From Nemertoderma westbladi (Eukaryota > Xenacoelomorpha > Nemertodermatida > Nemertodermatidae): a DNA stretch of 64,000 nucleotides. Below are positions 33,320 to 44,265 of the stretch, one piece after another. Positions within the stretch are counted from its first letter, which is position 1. Every line of letters begins with the position of its first letter. The translations under genes were made by a program, and so were the position numbers. The notes below the pieces were generated by a model. The model was not told the origin of the DNA, did no database searches, and saw only the letters and a list, made by a program, of their open reading frames with translations. Where the stretch lies: positions 27,798 through 91,797 of the forward strand of contig JAUCBJ010007614.1 of NCBI GenBank assembly GCA_032718475.1, in the 5' to 3' direction.

Positions 33320-34386
33320 CTATAGTATCATCATGTAGGCATCGCATTGAAGTTATATATATATATATATATAAGCTTTCCCACTATTAGGGCCACCTTT
33401 TAAAGGTCCAATGGCCCTTAAATGGCCTTGGGCTTGGAGCAATGCCCTAATCCTACTACGATGGCCCAAAAGGTACACGTCCTCTTAGGGCAAATATGGC
33501 CCACCTAGAACAAAATGACCCAATCTAGGCATAATGGCTCAAAATAAACAATTACAAGGAAATTGCGTTTAGTTCTTATGAATTTAACTTGCACCCCTGG
33601 CGGTAAACAATAGTATTTATTATCAATTTAATTCTACAGCCAAAAATGCCTTTGCAGATATTTTAAAAAATATATATATCTACAATAACGCATACAATTC
33701 ACTTTTGTGTAATTTCTGATTATGAGTTGTACAATAAGTAGTTTTTAGACGATTTTAAGTCTTTCGTTATAGATAATTATTATCACTTATGACCGACAGT
33801 CAAACACGCGGATGTGATTTCTCGAGTTAATGGCGCAAAGTGACCGGAAACACAAAATATGTGTTTTTTAGATGATTTAAAAAATTAATTTATTTAAATT
33901 TCAAATATTAGTGGCGGTGTTTTCTACCCAAAACAATAAACAATACCTTTTCACTAATGGTCAATTGGCGCCACTATTTGGATGTCTCAGCTGTTTGAAG
34001 ATCGAAACTTGTGCAAACAAAATATGTTAAATTGTAAATAACTATACTGTAAATAACAACAGGTTTTAATAAATTCTCACTGACAAGTGATTAAAATTTG
34101 TGTTTTTTAAGAAATAATGTATGACCGTTCGGTACCTCTAGGAAGGTTAACTTATCACTATTTCGCGTACTATACACTTCATTATTAACATTTTGTCATT
34201 GGTGGGGGATTAGTTTATAGACTAGCCTTACGACCCGTACGAATTCCATCCCCCACCAGTAATTCATATATTGGAGACATAATGTAGACGTTTTGCCTCT
34301 TACCCTAATGTAACAATTATCTATAGGCCTATTAAATATAATGTGAATTTTATCCCGTATTAATTAAATCTAATAACTATTTACAG
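33320..34386. other. Non-coding stretch with GGCC-rich degenerate repeats
   Basis: Bases 33376-33545 are dense in TGGCCC/GGGCCA words (such as GGGCCACCTTTTAAAGGTCC) and resemble the motif-rich stretch at 35160-35600. The rest is AT-rich, with no gene. Confidence 0.5.
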
Positions 34387-34527
34387 TACATCATTGTGTG
34401 CAAAGTAGCACTTTGCAGCGTTATGACCCGAGTTTATTTATGTACCGAGCGAGCGCAGCGAGGGAGGTTTACATCAATAAACAAGGGTCTTTAACGCTGA
34501 AAAGTGACCTTTGCAAGCAATGATGTA
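34387..34527. repeat. 141-bp palindrome around GAGCGAGCGCAGCGAGGGAG
   Basis: Arms of about 60 bp read TACATCATTGTGTGCAAAG and, reversed, CTTTGCAAGCAATGATGTA with about 80 percent complementarity, on either side of a GC-rich centre at about 34445-34467. The arm word CACTTTGCAGCGTTATGA recurs near 35052. Confidence 0.85.
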
Positions 34528-34528
34528 T

Positions 34529-35112
34529 GTAATTTTGTTACATTATGTCAACTTATCAGCGTTCGGTTTGTGAAGAAAGGATTTTATGGTTGCTCATTTA
34601 TACATTTTAATCATGTACTATATCGAATATAAGTGAAATTTATTAACAGGTACACTGGTACACAGTATTAATTATACATTTAAATCTAATTAAAGTTTAT
34701 TGGAAGTTATCTCCTGCTTGGATGTGATAAATCATTAATCCATCTTGACTATAGTCGACTGAAGCAAACTTATTCACCGTCTGTGTCCGTTCAGTTTTAC
34801 TGAACACTGAACACTTTCTTTGGTTAATTTAGTGTCTTCTATTGGACGTTTCGCCATAATAGATTACAGTACATGTTAAACAATTATTTACATCCAGTAG
34901 CTAGTCCCGTCACTGCAAATTGGATAATAAAGCTGCAGTCATTAACATAAATGGAAATAATACATTCTGGAATACGGTAATTGAAGTTGTATCCATGTCA
35001 TTGATTACTTTGCAACGTTCCGTCCTATAGGCCGCAACGCTGCAAAGTAGTACTTTGCAGCGTTATGAGTAATTCACCAGAACGCTGTTAAGTTGACATA
35101 ATGTAACAAAAC
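34529..35112. repeat. MITE-like element with ~32-bp inverted ends
   Basis: ATTTTGTTACATTATGTCAA at 34532 is mirrored by TTGACATAATGTAACAAAA at 35093-35111, and the complementarity continues through AACGCTG. The right-hand 80 bp has a diverged relative at 8338-8425. It directly adjoins the palindrome at 34387-34527 and shares its CTTTGCAGCGTT core, so the two may be one composite. Confidence 0.75.
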
Positions 35113-35159
35113 ATGTAACAAACATTTTATTTTTTTTATTTTTAGATAATCTAAATAAT

Positions 35160-35600
35160 ATTTGTCATTTGGGTGGCTCCAAGGGGACATTGTGTTGTAA
35201 GAACCATTATATTTTTTAGTGGCCCTTTATGAACAGTGACTAATTAAGGCCATTTCGAACTTTTGGCTCAAATGGAACATGGTCTTGCATGGGCCATTGC
35301 CTTTTCAAAGGCGTTTGATACAAATTGGCTAATATCGGGCCACATTATAGTTGAGTGGCTCCAAGCGACACTATCCAATATGGGCCATTTCAGATTTGAA
35401 TGGCTTTAAGGGAAAATTGCCTAATATATATGAAATATATTTCATATTTAAGTGGCTCTAATGGACAATGTCTTGCAAGAGCCATTTCATTTTTTGGTGG
35501 CCCTTTATGAACAGTGTCCAATAGAGGTCATTTTGAATTTTAGTGGCTCCAATGGAATATTGTATTGCATGGGACAATCCTTTTTAAAGGTTTTTATAAA
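35160..35600. repeat. Degenerate ~281-bp direct repeats (TGGCTCC/GGCCATT words)
   Basis: GTGGCCCTTTATGAACAGTG occurs at about 35219 and 35500, with similar flanks (TGGCTCCAA before, CATTTTGAA after). Smaller sub-repeats of GGGCCATT and GTGGCTC lie between them. No coding content. Confidence 0.65.
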
Positions 35601-36092
35601 TATATTCAACTTAAATTAAACAGTATTAGATAAAGCGGTTTTTTTGTGAGAGACATCCAGAAGTCCAATTTTTTCTTTTGAAAAATAGCTTTTATCATGA
35701 GGTTTTTATTCTAGAACATTTAACATTTTGACAGTAAGATTGTAGCTAGAAATTTTGAAAAACAACAATAAAACAACAAATAATAAACAACAACAATAAA
35801 AATTTAAAATTAAAAAAAAAATTTCTTGTTGAAATTACTTTAATCATTGCTTTTATTATTTATTAGCTACCATAAATTTTACTAGATATCATGATAATTT
35901 AATTGAAAAATTTCAAAAATTTTAAGACCGCGTTTACACTACCGAGTCAAAGTCAAGATCAAATTCAAAAGTAAATAAATATAGCTAGCTAGCAATAATA
36001 AATAATAATACATTATATAGGCCTAATATAATACATAAGTGCATTCTAGAAAAAATTAATTTCATGTGATATGTTTTACATTTTGTCTTTTA
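35601..36092. other. Non-coding AT-rich stretch
   Basis: Low-complexity AACAACAATAAA runs near 35760-35830. No gene. Confidence 0.5.
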
Positions 36093-36230
36093 AAACCCTA
36101 TTAATACCGGGCTATAAAATGCTGTAAAAATCCCGGGGGGGGGGGGGGGGGGTGTCATATTGACCCCTCCCTCTAAAATCTACAAATATTAACGAAAACG
36201 TCTGAATTTACTGGGGTGGTAATATTGCAG
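36093..36230. repeat. Poly-G repeat family, second copy
   Basis: Reads AAACCCTATTAATACCGGGC, then TATAAAATGCTGTAAAAAT, 18 G (36135-36152), TCATATTGACCC and CTCTAAAATCTACAAAT, colinear with 18403-18530. The poly-G lies at exactly the same place in both. Confidence 0.85.
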
Positions 36231-37876
36231 CACCAAAATTACAAGTAGTGCACAATTTTCAAAAAATTTGAAAGTTACATTTTTCGTCTAATTGTTTTTC
36301 AAAATAGGCTCTAGGGAAATTATGTAATTCATAATAAGTAGTATAATATTGAGAAAAATTAATAAAAAAATCACTTGAACCAAAAACACTTTTTAGTACT
36401 TTGATCTTGTGATATATAAGTAATTTAATTATTTTAACTTACATCAATATATGTTAACATTGTTGTATATAAATAACATTGTTTAATTTGTCACGTAAGT
36501 TATTTAGTATCATTTCTGTCAGTAAATTGTGAAGAGATGCCTACTTTCCACTTCTGAACAAAACCATTTACATTACACATTTCCTACCATGGCATAGTGG
36601 TTAAATTCTTTTTCTTTAAACTATATCTCTCCAGAGTTTGACGTTACTCAAACTCTTTTTCAAACTCTTTTGTCAAACTCTCGGTCAAATTTTTTACGTC
36701 AGTCTGAATGCCATAAAGGGACAACCCGGGGCACATCACAGCCTTGCATCCTTAAGAAGGCACAAGCCAGATGCATTGTAGCTTGTCTGACTTCGAGTGG
36801 ATAAAAATTAGGAAAGATGTAAATCAACTTTACCATTTTTAAGTTTTATTTAAATTTTATCTTTTCCATTTATACTCAAAGTGTCATGGATGGCTTACTA
36901 ACAGCTGGGTTCTGGTTCAACCTGCACCAGCTGTGTTAAATATATGATATGTTGATGATATCCACCTCATGGGAAATGATGGAGAAAGATATGTTAATCT
37001 GAAATATAAATCTTTTGATCAATATTCTATTATTTTCACACTCGGTTATCTAAAACCGAGTGGTAGGTAGATCACGATTGTAATTGTTGTAATCCCAGGT
37101 TCTTCTGCTTTGGGGATATATTGGTCAAGGTCAGGGCTATAAAATGGGGGATTGTCTGAGTATAGAAGTGGGTGAGCAGAATGAGGACAAGGATGAGAGA
37201 AAATGAGAGAAAAAGAAGGGTGGTCCCATGCCTGCAATCAGTGGAAAATATTGTATATATGTTTGTATATTGGAGTAGCGGACACATGCGGTAGTGTGTA
37301 AAAGTGATGCACCATAGAAATGTATTAATCTTAGTAAGTAAGTGTAATGATGATAGGGGGACCACTGCCCTACAAAATTTAACAGTATTCGAGATACGGA
37401 TGTATAAGAGAGAAATAAAGTAGTTGGAGAATATGTAAAGGAAATATGTGATGGAGTTTATTCAAAATGCCGGAGGTTTTAGATAATTTATTGAGTATCT
37501 AAAACTTACCCAATTGCGATTTTAAAGACGTCTTTAAACCCATCAAACCGACTTGGGAGTTTTTTCTGATTCAAGGATAGACTACCTCTCGAGCCTTCAT
37601 GCCACTGACCATATATAAATTCAATCCGCGATGATACTTACATCGGTAAAATCATAAGGCATTTTAAGAAATTTTTCAAAACTCACTCTACTGTGCGGGT
37701 ACATGCCATAGAGACGTTTGGCTTATGTATACTGAAGTTTTAAATTTTGAGTTTTTTTAATAATTGGCTGAAGATGATTATTTTGTAATATATCGAAATC
37801 TACCATGGGTTTATTTATTTTTTCGATAATATACCTTATCTTGAAGTAACCGATGTTCCAGTTGGGTAACGCAGTT
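36231..37876. other. Non-coding stretch with a possible retroelement 3' end
   Basis: No supported gene. Near 37767-37840 the sequence GGCTGAAGATGA...TATCGAAATC...CCATGGGTTTATT...ATACCTTATCT resembles the right half of the palindrome that follows (ending ATACCTTATCT at about 38022). It may be the terminus of a Penelope-like or LINE element. Confidence 0.4.
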
Positions 37877-38012
37877 TAATCAAGAAAAGCAATATTAACG
37901 AACAACTAAATAATCCCATGGTACGTTTCGAATATTCATCGAGTATTTTGGAATATATCGAAACGTGCCATGTGATTATTTAGTTGTTCGTTAATATTGC
38001 TTTTCTTGATTA
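37877..38012. repeat. 136-bp palindrome
   Basis: Arms of about 55 bp begin TAATCAAGAAAAGCAATATT and end AATATTGCTTTTCTTGATTA, with only a few mismatches, around GAATATTCATCGAGTATTTT. Confidence 0.92.
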
Positions 38013-38811
38013 TACCTTATCTATTATAAGCAATTGATGAGTAACTGACAAGTTCTGATTTAGGCCGAAAGGAACGCATAGTGCTGTTTCAACCTCCATT
38101 GACGTGCTTCCTCATTTTTTCAAAATCAAAACAAAACAATTATATTACATCATTCTATTTTTTGTCACTCAATATAAGTATTAAATGATTACCAAGTACA
38201 ACTAGAGACAAAGCCAGGATGGGAAGAAAATTCAAACTAGGGTCCTATTCTTATACAATAGACTACTCAGAACTGTAGTAGTATAGTGAAGTAGCAAACC
38301 TAGCAGTCGTTTAAGAGGAATAGGCTACCAAAGCAAATCACTACATTGAATTATTACTCTTTATAACGAACCTGCCTATTAATAGGCCAGGGTAGTTCTT
38401 GTCAAGAGTTGAGCCGTTCAAAAACACAATGTGGTTGTGTGTGTGTGTATGTATAACCATCCAATATCTCAAAAACTCAATCAGGTACGCAAAAATTTTA
38501 ATAACAAACTCTACATAAATTTTGGTTGCGCACAAGACTGTATATTTTTTGTGGCGTTTCGATCACGGGTTCACTGAAAAATAGCGGTTTTGAAAATTTA
38601 AAGTCGAATTTCACCGATTTCAACTCGTCGAGTAGGCACCAACTTTTTTATTTGGGCTATTCAGTCATTTGAGAAAGATATTTGAGTCTCAGAATCTTTT
38701 CAAATATCGCCAATCAAGCAGAGAACGTCGCCAAAATTTGTTAGTCCGGCAAAAAAACGCACAAATTCGTCTAAAAGAGTAAATTGTTTGGTTGCAGAAT
38801 AATATGATTCA
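38013..38811. other. Non-coding stretch
   Basis: No gene recognised. A short GTGTGTGTGTATG microsatellite lies near 38435. Confidence 0.5.
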
Positions 38812-39294
38812 ACTAGAAAAGCCAGCCAGCTGGCTGTAAGGAGACCGTCCATGGACAAACGTAGTTTAGTTGGGTCTCTTCTCATTCATTATCATCAACC
38901 TATAAACAATTTAAACGGCCCAGTGCTTACAATTCAATTACCTGGCCTCCCATCTAACATAGCAGTGAGTAACCTTATAGATTATTGTCATTGGATTCAC
39001 TGGGAAGAGCTATTCATCTGGTGGGGTAATAACAAACTTACAGTTGATGTATGATTACTGTCTGGGTTAGAGTGAGATAGTAATCAATTTGGCAAGTAAT
39101 ATACTTCTCTGCAGTTTGGGCTATCCATTCAATAAATAGTAGTAGCTTACTAGGCCCACATGAGTACCAGCAACTGGTGTTTCTATCGTTGAGTTGATGG
39201 CAATTTTCGTGTTTCCATTTTTGCTCACTCGGGGTACTGCGGTACTGGTTTGAGGGGCAGGTTCGTTTAAAGCCAGCTTGCTGGCTTTCTAGTT
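38812..39294. repeat. Possible MITE with CAACTAGAAAGCCAGC ends
   Basis: AACTAGAAAAGCCAGCCAGC at 38812 is mirrored by GCTTGCTGGCTTTCTAGTT at 39276-39294. The two ends are about 480 bp apart, with no ORF of note between. No target duplication is evident. Confidence 0.55.
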
Positions 39295-39476
39295 GTTAAA
39301 GGTTATTTTATATGGCTTTTTCAAAATAATTTTCGCAGTGGCATCGTTTTATATTTTTCCCCATAAAAATCCAGAGGGAAAGAAATCTAGGAACCAAAAC
39401 GTTCTAACTAAAGAAAAGTTGAAGTTGCAGAATAATAGAATATAACTACGTTGGGGATTTTCGGTTAAATCAAGAG
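39295..39476. other. Short non-coding gap
   Basis: Nothing recognised between the MITE-like end and the LINE tail. Confidence 0.5.
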
Positions 39477-41366
39477 TCAAATAGTACTACTACTACTAGG
39501 ATCGGGATGCTGCATTGCAGCTGCATTTTTAAAAAATGCTGTGCCGGCTTGTCGACAAAATTTGGGGCACCACAACTCCTTATCACCCATGACATTTGCT
39601 AGATCATCCGCATCTTCAAGGCCAGTGTCCTTTATGATGCGTCTCAAGAAAGTCATGGGCTGTCCACCATGCTTATTCACTCCATGAGGCTGCCAAAGTA
39701 CAAGATTGTGCACTGGCTGGTCCTCACGGCGAAAGCAATGTCCTGCAAAGCGGAGGCGATTTTGTTCTAGTGTCAAGCTTGGGGGAACCAATGAGACACC
39801 TCCAATGTTATATAGTGTCTGGTTGGAGATGTGTGCATTGTACTTGACACAATGAACCCGGCGTAGCATTCTTGTGAATGTGCCATCCAGAGATTTGGTG
39901 TCCTCAGTAGTTAGAGCCCAGCATGGACTCCCATAGAGGAGTACTGGAACTACTGCTGCTCTAAATAATCGGACCTTAAGTTTCCGATTAATTCTCGGTG
40001 ACTTCCAAATCCTGGAAAGCCTATTCAAGGCTGCCCATGCCTTTCCCTTACGTATTCGAAGGTCCTCACCTGACTTCCGGATCCATGATCCCAGGTAACA
40101 GAAGTCGTCCACATGCTCAAGCATACCATCCTTTGAGCTTATGCTCATCCGATCAGAGACTTGCTGAGGACTTTCAAAGTTAACTGTCAGAATTTTGGTC
40201 TTTCTGGAGTTAATAAAAAGACCAACACTAGAAGCAGCATGTTCTAATGAGCTGAGGAGGCGTTGGGTTCCCTCTAATGATTCTGAGAGTACTCCTAAGT
40301 CATCAGCAAAGTCTAGATCAGTTAGGTACTTGGCAGGATTTCCTCGACTTCTGGAGCCAGTAGGTGGAGTTATCATCACCCCATCATCATTATAATGATC
40401 TAAGGACATGCGTAGAACATAGTCAACCACAATAATGAACAAGAATGGTGCAAGTGTGTCTCCTTGGAGGACGCCCCATAACACTTCAAATGGTTCTGTG
40501 TCACCGTCAACAGTAGACACAAATGTTGTCGAACCATCGTATACTGATCTGATTGCTGCAATAATTTCATCAGGAATCCCATATAATGAAAGTATGCTGA
40601 ACATACGTGAGCGAGAGACTGAATCAAAGGCCTTGAAGAAGTCAACAAAGATAACAGCCAGATGCCTGTCTTTCTTTTTTGATAACTCTTCAATTATCCT
40701 TCTAAGTGCCAAAATGGGCTCCATGGTCCCACGACCTTTACGGAACCCATTCTGATTTCCACGGAGCAGTCTCTCAATGGGATCCCTGATGCGATTTAAT
40801 AGAATCCTATTGTATAGCTTTGCAGCAATCGAGATCAATGAGATTCCCCGAAAAGAACCATAGAGTGTTAGGTTGCCCTTCTTGGGAACTGGCACCAACT
40901 TATTTGTTTTCATTTCTTGTGGGACTCTTGTTGTTCGGTACATGTCTACTATGATGTGATAGATGAGCTTTAAACACTCAGGTATTTTAAAGACCTCAGG
41001 GGGAACACCATCTACTCCACTGGCACGATTGGTCTTAATGCTCTTTGCAGCAGCCTTCACTTCTGCAAAGGAGATATCGCCAATGGGAATATCTGGGAGT
41101 ACAGACTCAGACACTTTTACTTCTATAAAGTTATCAGGCAATACCCTGTCATTATTGAGGAGCTTTTCAAAGTGTGCTTTCCAACCATTTAGGCGATCGG
41201 GTGGTGATTCAGCCTTAACCTTGGTGGTTGGTTGGCTTTTCCGCCCAGTAAGCAGATTGATCGATTTCCATGCCTGGGATGATTTCCTGCTGTCGTCAGC
41301 ATCATTGATGGCATCAACTTGTTGGTTTATTAGAATAGAGAGGTCACAGGTAAAAGAAGAGGTCAT
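39477..41366 (-). CDS. RTE-like LINE family A reverse transcriptase, 5'-truncated but open
   Basis: An uninterrupted 629-codon frame covering the complete RT and C-terminal domain of a non-LTR retrotransposon. RT blocks in order: ASGVDGVPPEVFK (about 116-128), LVPVPKKGNL (157-166), NQNGFRKGRGT (204-214), VIFVDFFKAFDSV with the first catalytic Asp (238-250), WGVLQGDTLAPFLF (297-310) and the catalytic LDFADDLGVL, FADD at 353-356 in place of YADD. The C-terminal part ends with the conserved LRFAGHCFRREDQPVHN and GGQPMTFLRR segments. The endonuclease is missing: the ATG at 41366 is only the first Met after the truncation, which abuts a family B fragment at about 41363. The frame runs through the terminal (TAG)n tail (39485-39499), so the last few residues are not genuine. 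It would reverse-transcribe its own RNA at the target site, but is probably inactive as a mobile element. Confidence 0.9.
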   Translation of the reverse strand: MTSSFTCDLSILINQQVDAINDADDSRKSSQAWKSINLLTGRKSQPTTKVKAESPPDRLNGWKAHFEKLLNNDRVLPDNFIEVKVSESVLPDIPIGDISFAEVKAAAKSIKTNRASGVDGVPPEVFKIPECLKLIYHIIVDMYRTTRVPQEMKTNKLVPVPKKGNLTLYGSFRGISLISIAAKLYNRILLNRIRDPIERLLRGNQNGFRKGRGTMEPILALRRIIEELSKKKDRHLAVIFVDFFKAFDSVSRSRMFSILSLYGIPDEIIAAIRSVYDGSTTFVSTVDGDTEPFEVLWGVLQGDTLAPFLFIIVVDYVLRMSLDHYNDDGVMITPPTGSRSRGNPAKYLTDLDFADDLGVLSESLEGTQRLLSSLEHAASSVGLFINSRKTKILTVNFESPQQVSDRMSISSKDGMLEHVDDFCYLGSWIRKSGEDLRIRKGKAWAALNRLSRIWKSPRINRKLKVRLFRAAVVPVLLYGSPCWALTTEDTKSLDGTFTRMLRRVHCVKYNAHISNQTLYNIGGVSLVPPSLTLEQNRLRFAGHCFRREDQPVHNLVLWQPHGVNKHGGQPMTFLRRIIKDTGLEDADDLANVMGDKELWCPKFCRQAGTAFFKNAAAMQHPDPSSSSTI

Positions 41367-41562
41367 ACCAGATCTACTTTTCTGGCAACCAACTCATGGA
41401 AAGCGTAGTTGTGGACGACCGGCCATAACATATATAGATCAACTTGAAAGGGATACTGAACTTGGGAGAAACGAAATTGCAACAACTATGGAGAATCGGG
41501 AAGCCTGGAAAGATCTCATTTCCACTGTCCGTGGTCGCTCGACCTAGTAGTAGTAGTAATTT
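41363..41562 (+). pseudogene. RTE-like LINE family B, 3'-terminal fragment joined head to head with family A
   Basis: Encodes EVIPDLLFWQPTHGKRS, PAITYIDQLERD and NREAWKDLIST, almost identical to the last 60 codons of the copy at 42590-43670, then a TAGTAGTAGTAG tail. It starts where the opposite-strand family A ORF starts, so the two lie head to head with their tails facing outward. Confidence 0.9.
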
Positions 41563-42589
41563 AGAACCTCAATTTGGGGTATCTCAACAATTAGACCATG
41601 GTGGAATTTTGAAATAATGATTGGCAATGTCTATGTTTTCCAGCAATGACCCACGACATAATAATATGTCGCCTGTGCAATAAAATGAAATACATTGTAT
41701 GGATGTCCAGGTAAGAAACCATTATGTTTCCATGACAATACACATTTATCGAGTTATGTCTTTGTATAGAGTACTTTCAAAGGCTATCTAAAAGGAAAGT
41801 ATTAAGTTAGGACTTTAGCGCTCCTGGAGTTTATGCAAACGCTTTTATTATTAGGTAATAAGTGTGAAATTGGCAATTCGCGAAACGGAGGGGTATTCGC
41901 AATCAACATTCAGCGAGTTAGCATTTTAGGGTATTTGCGGTCTTATAATCATTTAGCACTTGGTACAAATGGAATGTAAGTGTAAGGAAGTGTGTTTGTA
42001 AATTAGCATTATAGCCATTCGATACACTTGAGTGTTTTTGTGTGTTTGAAAAGTACCAACTCCCATAATGCCGCTAAGGGGTGCCATGTTTTTCAGACAT
42101 ATCTCACACTGGACTGCAAAAGTGGTAAAATGCTAACTTGTTTGAAATGGTCTAAAAAAAGTTTTAACAAAGTTTCAAATTGCAAGGACCACGAGTTAGC
42201 ACTTTGAGTTAGCACCTTGGAAAAGTTAGAACAATGGCGGAAAAAGAGCTTGCAAAGTTAGCTCTTTGGTATATTTGCCAACACAATTGAGATAAATACC
42301 AGGGTGTGCCTTGATTGCTGGCCTCCACAAACTTTAATTTTACAATTTAGGTTATCCGGAACTACTGCTGTTCTTGTAGGCCATCATTACCAGTATCAGT
42401 ATATAAAGATAAGAAAGAGTGATATAGTAAATTGGTAGGAGTATAGTGGTGTAAAGGTAAAAACCCTAGAAAGAATAATACTGCAGAAACGGAACTGCAA
42501 TACATACCAGTAGGCCTACGCTACTAATACTGTAATTGATAATTGTATTGTAATTAATTAACTAATTTGAAAATCAATATCAATTAAAG
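41563..42589. other. Non-coding stretch
   Basis: About 1 kb without a gene. GTTAGCA/AGTTAGCAC words recur near 41920-42260, but no clean repeat was defined. Confidence 0.5.
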
Positions 42590-43670
42590 AATCTCCCCGC
42601 AGTCATGACTTTTGTGGACTTCAAGAAGGCATTCGACTCCATCCATAGAGGTAAAATGCTTGAAATCATAAGAGCTTATGGAATACCAGAAGTAATTGTT
42701 GCTGGCATTGGATTGATATATTGTGACACAGACGCGCAGGTACTCTCACCAGATGGTGAAACTGAGTTTTTCTCAATCCAGGCTGGCGTACTGCAAGGTG
42801 ACACATTAGCAACATTACTATTTGTAATTGTGCTGGATTACGCAATGAGGACGGCCACAAAGGGTGAAGATCTGGGATTCACACTTCAAGAACGCAGAAG
42901 TAGTAGATATCCGGCAACTACAGTCACAGACACCGACTTTGCGGATGACATCGCCCTGCTCTCTAATACGCTAGCAGATGCACAGCTTCTACTTAATAAA
43001 GTGGAGAGGGCTGCTAAGGAGGTTGGATTGCATATAAATGCTACAAAGACCGAATTCATGATAATAATCAATAATATCAATAATCAATAATATTTATTTA
43101 ATTCCTTGTTTTAAATATAGCAAAAAATGTAGCAAAAAGGACATAGAAGTTAGGAATCAAAGGCTTGGGTAGCTCTATCAAAAATGGATACCATGTGGAA
43201 ATCAGATCTCTCCAGGCACCTGAAGACTAAGTTCTTTCGAGCCACAGTGGAAAGTGTATTTTTATACGGGGGTGAGACCTGGACACTGACTAAATCACTT
43301 GAACAACGAATTGATGGTTGCTACACAAGACTACTAAGGGCAGCCCTAAACATCAGCTGGAGACAACACATGACAAACGCCGAGCTTTATGGTACAATAC
43401 CACCTGTATCAACCACCCTCCGTGAACGCAGATTAAGATTCAGTGGGCACTGCTGGCGAAGTAAAGACAAGGTCATACCAGATCTACTTCTCTGGCAACC
43501 AACTCATGGAAAGCGTATTCATGGACGACCGGCCATAACATATATAGATCAACTTGAAAGGGATACTGAACTTGGGAGAAACGAAATTGCGACAACTATG
43601 GAGAATCGGGAAGCCTGGAAGGATCTCATTTCCACTGTCCGAGTTCGCTCGACCTAGTAGTAGTAGTAAC
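42590..43670 (+). pseudogene. RTE-like LINE family B, RT plus C-terminal domain (broken)
   Basis: Two open pieces. 42605-43090 holds the RT palm: TFVDFKKAFDSIHRGKM, VLSPDGETEFF, AGVLQGDTLATLLFVIVLDY and TVTDTDFADDIALLSN (FADD), ending in GLHINATKTEFM. The frame is then lost in an ATAATCAATA-rich segment (43065-43190). 43184-43657 continues with FFRATVESVFLYGGETW, RRLRFSGHCWRSKD and PAITYIDQLERD. The stop codon is the first TAG of the terminal (TAG)n repeat at about 43655. The copy is 5'-truncated at about 42590, the same point as the copy at 24425-25470. It belongs to the same clade as family A. Confidence 0.9.
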
Positions 43671-44004
43671 TAATTTGATGATTTTAGTACTGTTTAGTCT
43701 GTTTTAGATTTCCTTTCCCTAAATTGAGAATTTCACCAATTCACTCGTATTCGATAAAGGTACCGGGACCAGTTGATAGAATCCCAAAAGTTAGTGCTTT
43801 TTTAGTCCAAAGTTAGCCCAAAAGCTAGCAAGTTACTGCAGTTAGTGCTTGAACAGGTAGTTTCCTTGAAACAAAACCTCGGTTTATTCAATTATTTAAC
43901 TTGGAATTCCACAATGACTCGACAAAGTGCTCATTATTATAATGCTTGTAAACAGTGCAGTGAACCGACACGATGGGACTTCCATCGTTACTGGTACAGT
44001 CTGA
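43671..44004. other. Non-coding stretch
   Basis: No gene recognised. AGTTAGTGCTT-like words recur near 43790-43850. Confidence 0.5.
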
Positions 44005-44265
44005 CTATCCGATCTCGATTCCCCGCCACTTATTTCCATCTTGTTCATTATAGTAAATAAACCGCGTATCAGAATAATGAAGGAAATGTGTTTTAATTAC
44101 AGTCTCCTTATCTAAAATGGCCAGATAATCATGTTCAGCATTGTCTGATATGCTGAATATAACGTGCTCCAGATTCTCAGTTTGGTAATCGACTTGCGGT
44201 GATTCATAGTTTGCCCTTAGTAAGCGATTTATTAGGTCTGCTGTCTGTCTACTTGCAGTACTCAT
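44005..44265 (-). CDS. Unrecognised 86-residue ORF
   Basis: Runs from ATG at 44265 to TAG at 44007. The protein begins MSTASRQTADLINRLLRANY and contains ENLEHVIFSISDNAEHDYLA and RFIYYNEQDGNKW. The composition is protein-like (mixed acidic, aromatic and hydrophobic, not low complexity) and the first 25 residues could form an amphipathic helix. No signal peptide, membrane segment or known motif is seen. It is not part of a recognised transposon. It could be a small gene, a first exon or chance. Function unknown. Confidence 0.35.
   Translation of the reverse strand: MSTASRQTADLINRLLRANYESPQVDYQTENLEHVIFSISDNAEHDYLAILDKETVIKTHFLHYSDTRFIYYNEQDGNKWRGIEIG

Noticed and set aside
37046-37365. Overlapping minus-strand ORFs, Leu/Ser/Thr-rich
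   Set aside because: Pyrimidine-rich sequence read in two frames; no motif, no start context, no neighbours.
37768-37805. Second hammerhead-like motif (CTGAAGA...GAAA)
   Set aside because: Stem II next to the core does not pair properly and no stem I partner was found.
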